From: Physcia stellaris
Taxonomy: Eukaryota; Ascomycota; Lecanoromycetes; Caliciales; Physciaceae
NCBI GenBank assembly: GCA_018902385.1
Contig: JABSSW010000012.1
Coordinates: 744,001-808,000, forward strand
Length of the DNA: 64,000 bases
Reading direction: 5' to 3'
The notes beneath the pieces are model-generated. The model ran no database searches. It had not been told where the DNA came from and saw only the letters and a list, made by a program, of their open reading frames with translations. Positions 58,154 to 64,000 of the stretch are shown here, one piece after another. The position numbers were made by a program, and so were the translations under genes. Position 1 is the stretch's first letter. Every line of letters begins with the position of its first letter.

Positions 58154-59187
58154 CTATTCTGTAGCATCCTCTTCCTCTTCGTCACCTTCGCCGTCCTCGG
58201 GCAAGTAGGGTACAAATCGGAAATCGACGAAGCTGACCCCGCCACCCTCCACTTCGATCATAAATTGAAGGCTAAGTACACCCTGTTCATCGCCCCTAAT
58301 ACTGACTTTGCTGGCAATAGCCATTGCTCTGCTTGCACTTTTAATCAAAGAATATTTGTAGGTATTCACTGTTCGTTTTGGCACTTGAAAGGTCTCCAGT
58401 AGCTGAGGGTCTTTGCTGAACTCGACTGTGGTAGAGCCCATTGGACCATTGGACGAAAGCGTAAAGAAAGGCGCTACAGGAGATGCGGCAATGGTAAGGC
58501 GACTTGGCGAAGTTGAAGATAATTCGTTGATAGCGTCATGCAACCAGCTCGCACGCATGATGATCTTTTGAGCAAGTTTTTCTCGCTGCAGAGGAATGTC
58601 CTCCCGGAATTCGGGTTCGAAAGTAGTCAGCTCGCAACTTGTGGTGACGCCCGCTTCTTCCAACACGATGCATAGTGGATCACCTTCGGCGGCGTAGCTC
58701 AGGCGACACATGCCAGTCATCCCGAGAACTCGATTTTCGAAAGCGCTAGCAGAGCCTCCACGAGGAAAGGCGCCATTGGCTCCATACGGCTGATCACGGC
58801 TTGCCCAACGATCTTTGATGTCATTGATGCCGAAAATTTGCAACGTCTCAAGAAGTGAAGATAAAGATATCTGGAAAATAGGAAAGTGGCTTTCCTCCTC
58901 GTCTTCGTTTTCATCAACGGGTTTCGTATACGTGTATGATGTGAAGAGAGATTTCTCGAGGAAGACGAGACCTTTTCATTTGTCAATTTTGCATTAGAAT
59001 CAAAGCTCAGACTGTGAAGTATTCTACCTTGCATCACTTGCGACTCTTCGGCCATGAACCGAAGACCATTCGGCGCGATTTGCACTTGTGCTTTGTGAGC
59101 AAAGCTTATGCATCGCAATAGGAGGAACAATTGACGCGCTGAGCTGGAGACAGCACTGAATAGCGGCCGCGACGGATGAATATCCAT
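58154..59187 (-). CDS. rad1: Rad1 subunit of the 9-1-1 checkpoint clamp
   Basis: Two exons, 59187-59028 and 58971-58154, give 325 residues. The N-terminus (PLFSAVSSSARQLFLLLRCI then VQIAPNGLRFMAEESQVMQG) and the following LEKSLFTSYTY fit the Rad1/PCNA-like fold. Exon 2 contains LLETLQIFGINDI and the conserved C-terminal LIKSASRAMAIASKVSIRGD, GVLSLQFMIE and FVDFRFVPYLPEDGE. Rad1 (S. cerevisiae Rad17) forms a ring with Rad9 and Hus1 that is loaded at DNA damage and activates the ATR pathway in the nucleus. An acidic insert (PVDENEDEEESHFP) lies in the first domain. The C-terminus is acidic. Confidence 0.93.
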
Positions 59188-60011
59188 TATACCAGGCTTT
59201 GCCCAGCTTGAACGTAAAAGAAATTGGGAACCGCATCCACAAATAACGACCTTGTTGTTCGCGGACCTAGTCACAGTTGACGGAGTTGGTGTTCACAGGC
59301 CGAACCGGGTATCAAATGGAAGTATTTTACAGGCTCAACATCTTCATGTGGTATGTGAATCTTTCACCTCAGAGTCCGTCAAACGTATACACCCACAGCA
59401 CAAATCATGTAAACAGCCCCGAATCTGTGCACCGATTAGCCCTTGGTGACATCACTTTTCGACAGCCCATACCCAAATGCCAATGACGCAGGAACGCCCA
59501 GTAATGGAATGTTTTTGAGAGATCGATCTTTGGAGCCGTCAGTTGTGCAACGCATATTCACACGTAGTGACTCACTCAGTCCGAAGAGACCGGTCAATAC
59601 AAATCCTACCCGAAGTCAGTTCCAGGAACAGATCTTGGGGTTTCAATACTTCACTGGTCGACTAACCGATAAGCAGCAGGGTGAAAGCAACGAGGAACTG
59701 CCTCTCCTTCGAAACCACTGGGTGAAACGGGCTGCCAGCTGCTGCCTCCCAGACCTCGTTCAGAGACATCGAAGAATTATGCCTTCCACTCAGAACTATG
59801 TGCCGATACGCAAGTAAGGGGCTATACCGACAGTGTTACTTAATAGTGGCTGATTGATTGCAAGGACACCTGTTTGGAGCAACCAAACTAGGAAGTCGGC
59901 GCCAAGAAGTAAGTTAACCGCGCGGCCAAATGTTCCCAAAACGGACACATCCCGCAATGGCACTCCGCCTTCTCCCAGACACTGACTGAACCACGACCAG
60001 AAGCGCCGGTC
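59188..60011. other. intergenic between divergent RAD1 and GCN5
   Basis: 824 bp with both promoters. A 124-codon open frame (59443-59817) has no ATG-led protein-like sequence or domain; not supported as a gene. Confidence 0.5.
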
Positions 60012-61422
<1,411 letters not shown>

Positions 61423-61906
61423 CTGAGATAGCCATCGTTTACGTCGTACGATACTGGAGTAGGTGGTTGAAGTGTTCGGTCTTTGATGGCCGCAAATGTC
61501 AGAGGCTGTTCGTTTCGGCGCAAACTTGGATGTGGATAGTTGTTACGCTTTGATGATTTGAGATACCCTCGGAGCGCAAGGTGACATGGATCACTGAAGT
61601 TGGATGATTCTGCCCAAATCATAGCGACTCGTGTATTTTAGGATATCGCTTCTTTTCCCAGCATCCATCGCTCTGCATTAGCTTCTATCCCTGGCAACGA
61701 GCCTGGGTGTGACGACCATGCCCCGTAGCCCCGCCAGCAGACGCTCATACGCACACTTGAATATGTGCACCAATGCTCGCTCAAAGCAAAGACCTCTCGC
61801 CAAGCCACAACCGTTCCCTCTCCATCCTCTAAATCCATCCACCTCTACCTCCCGACCTTCTTCCCAAACCCCAGAAACCCGGCAGCACCCCCCCTCTTCG
61901 CGCCCC
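61423..61906. other. intergenic between convergent GCN5 and CSN7
   Basis: 484 bp. If the CSN7 frame is again mis-called near its 3' end, part of this may be coding; otherwise 3' flank. Confidence 0.4.
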
Positions 61907-62745
61907 TCATCCCCCCAACGCCCCCCTCACCCACAACCGCCCCATCCCCACCTTCCCCCCAGGCCCCCTCTTCCTCCTCATCTGCTCCTCCTCCTTCATC
62001 GCCCTCTCCACCAAGCCCTCATACTCCCCCTCCCTCGCCTTCCTCTCCCTCGCGCTGACCCTCACATCCCTAACCTGCGCCTCAATCTCCCCCTAACACG
62101 CCCACGCACCTCGCATCCCAGTCCCCGAGAACCTGCAGCATCGCGGGCACGGAGTTCGGGCGCAGATCGCGGAGAGGTGCGAGGGAGGAGATGTCCACGC
62201 GCTGGCTCTGGGTGTCGAGTTTCGCGTCGATGAGACCGGCGTAGATGGCGCTGATGATGAGGTCTTCGAGGGCGCGGGTTGTGGGGAGGGAGAGCGCGGT
62301 CAGGAGGGAGGGGTAGGTTAGGGTTTTTGGGGAGGGGGAGAGGGCGAGGAGGGTTAGGAGGCGGAGTTTGTGGGATTGGGCTTCTGAGAGGGGGGGGAGG
62401 GCCGGCGTTGCTGTTTTGTGTTAGCTGGTGCTCTGACTTGTGATGCCGTGGGAGAGGTTATGATGGGAGGGAGCTGGAATGTGGTTGAGGGGACGAACTT
62501 TCGTAGTCTTTCCATGTTCCCCAGGCGAAGATCTCGAGGAGCGTGAGGTAGGGTGTGTATTCTTCTGCTGCGTTGCGGAGAGCTTGGATGTTGGGTGTTT
62601 GCAGCAGCTCGGCGAAGACGAAGGTGTTTGGGGCGGACGTGGCTTGTGTTATTAGGTCCACGGCTGCTCGCGGTGAGGTTGCGGATTTGGAGAGTAGGGT
62701 AAATGGTTCTAGAGCGTTCAAGGCTTTTTGCTGAATTGGATCCAT
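61907..62745 (-). pseudogene. csn7: COP9 signalosome subunit 7 with an apparent one-base frameshift
   Basis: Two exons, 62745-62499 and 62410-61907 (intron 88 nt, GTTCGT donor). Exon 1 encodes ALNALEPFTLLSKSATSPRA, ATSAPNTFVFAELLQTPNIQ and LTLLEIFAWGTWKDYE. Exon 2 continues the PCI domain: LSEAQSHKLRLLTLLALS, RALEDLIISAIYAGLIDAKL and SLAPLRDLRPNSVPAML. The frame reaches VGVLGG and stops at a run of five C on the plus strand (62089-62093). With four, it reads on as GEIEAQVRDVRVSARERKAR, the usual CSN7 C-terminal helix. Exon lengths sum to 3n+1. CSN7 is a scaffold of the deneddylase that regulates cullin ligases and fungal development. The break is probably a homopolymer assembly error, not decay. 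Confidence 0.75.
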
Positions 62746-64000
62746 GGTTTGTGTGAGGTATATTGCGCTTTGTAGGGAATACGACGGTGCTCGGTTTAGG
62801 GTGCAATATGAAGCTTACGCCAATTGGATCAAGGATCGAATGGCAGCGTATCTAGGAGAAAGTGTTGAGGGCAATTATTTCAGTATCAATGGGTGAGCTT
62901 TATCGATAGCAGATTGGGGCACTTCACAGAATGTAACACAATTTCCTTGAAAATGGGAAGAGCCTGCGTTCATAAATGTGATTTCATCGGTTCGCAACTA
63001 CTAGCAGTATTCTGTTTATACTGCTACTCGAGGTCTCTGATAGAGCTGATCCTGCCGTCCTCCAAGTGAACCAATTTTCACACAGCACCTGTTGTTTGAG
63101 AACTGGAAGAAGACATATACCGACTCCGTCACAGTAGTAATCTTGTCCTGGACAAGAGCCTTCTTCGTCAATTCATAAAATGAAACGCCGTCATCTCCAG
63201 ACCGGTCGGCTAGGTATATCCATCATTGCTCTCCACAATTCTCAGTTGCAACTCAGAGAGGTCAAGTTCGTTCAAAAGCTGCCTTGAGGCAAGCTTGACG
63301 GGAGCTGTCCAACGCAGTAAAAGCCTTCGGGCTCGTGAAATGAGACGATTCGATGAATACCATTCAGCAGAACCCAAAGAATGAAAGGCTTTTCGGGCTC
63401 GGAAGACTTCTAGGGTGCTTCGCTTGTTGTAATCTGCCACGGACGAGGCAAACTTCGAGCCATGAACGCTCCGAAAAGCACCATCGGCTTGATGCTTGGT
63501 ATTTCCAAAAGTACCAGATCTCGAGCCCATCGAGACCGCGTGGTTCTGACTGAATGTTGGGATGATTGAGCCCACGCATGGGGAGCGTAGCCTACCCGGG
63601 GCAATTCCTCTCATGATGCTGCAATATATAGGCATAGAGCGAATTAGCGATTGGTGCCCGTCTAGCATCGGCGGGCTCTGGGCTCCTTAAGGTCCAGGAT
63701 ACCTACTATCCCAGTCTTAGTCACGCATTATGAGAGCCATTGATTCTCTGAGAATATAATCATACCTATCATGATCTGCTTTCCGTCGAACTTATTCTTG
63801 GCTTGCTTGTTTAGTCCAAACCGTGCCCATTTATTCTATCTTTATGCGACATGTGAAGCTCGTCCGAACTTCTTGTTAGACTTCATATACCACTAGACAA
63901 CCAGAGATATTTCATAAGTAATCTTCAAAGAAAATTCGAGTGTTCACTTGAACACTATCTTGTACAGATCATTTTTCGACACCACATGATCATAGATGCG
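62746..64000. other. intergenic, right edge
   Basis: 1.25 kb. The longest minus-strand open frame (63210-63668, 152 codons) has no recognisable domain and a composition unlike the neighbouring genes. No gene, RNA or repeat is supported. Confidence 0.4.

Noticed and set aside
59443-59817. 124-codon open frame between RAD1 and GCN5
   Set aside because: Begins inside the divergent promoter region and has no domain or splice partners.
63210-63668. 152-codon minus-strand open frame at the right end
   Set aside because: No recognisable motif, Arg/Ser-rich mixed composition, and no start context or intron structure to support it.

Overview
This is a gene-dense piece of a filamentous ascomycete nuclear genome (Pezizomycotina). 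Most genes have 1-9 short introns of about 45-70 nt with GT..AG ends and CTGAC/CTAAC-like branch sites. The gene set is fungal: HET-C, a STAND/NLR-type NTPase, KAP120, IES4, RAX1 and a fungal-type chitinase. I cannot name the class or genus. Coding regions were reconstructed by joining frames across splice sites, and exon arithmetic was checked for nearly every gene.

Layout. 0.6-2.3 kb: secreted GH18 chitinase (-). 4.2-8.2 kb: IES4 (INO80 subunit) and GID1/VID30 (GID ubiquitin ligase). 9.2-11.1 kb: MFS transporter, followed by a 27-bp minisatellite. 12.1-17.0 kb: PEX2 (-) and KAP120 (+) from a shared promoter, then two 8-bp minisatellites. 18.1-23.1 kb: divergent aldehyde dehydrogenase / GMC alcohol oxidase pair; the oxidase ends in a PTS1-like ARL. 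23.6-30.8 kb: two-RRM protein (apparent frameshift), SCOC-like coiled-coil protein, LAA2-like AP-1 accessory protein (-, apparent frameshift) divergent from NSP1 (+). 31.2-33.6 kb: ATPase inhibitor IF1 (-) and 14-3-3 (+).

34.9-42.2 kb: a 904-residue NB-ARC/TPR NLR-like protein converges on a het-c homologue (993 aa, signal peptide, Het-C domain, glycine-zipper and Gly/Tyr-rich tail). This is the most interesting accessory-type region. 42.6-44.1 kb: argininosuccinate synthase, then a 1.7-kb gene-poor stretch with a possible retroelement relic. 45.8-49.4 kb: VPS28 (-), Rab4-like GTPase (-), ATP synthase subunit g (+). 49.8-53.8 kb: ROK1 helicase (+) and RAX1/RgsC-like RGS membrane protein (-). 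54.8-55.5 kb: broken CorA-like gene. 55.7-57.7 kb: ten-exon amidase. 58.2-62.7 kb: RAD1 (-), GCN5 (+), CSN7 (-, apparent frameshift). The last 1.2 kb holds nothing I recognise.

Most of the window is housekeeping. Its themes are mitochondrial ATP synthase (IF1, subunit g), peroxisomes (PEX2, PTS1 oxidase), protein turnover (GID1, CSN7), chromatin/DNA damage (IES4, GCN5, RAD1) and trafficking (VPS28, Rab4, LAA2, SCOC). Three conserved genes each carry one frame discontinuity, two of them at G/C homopolymers. Assembly indels are at least as likely as true gene decay.
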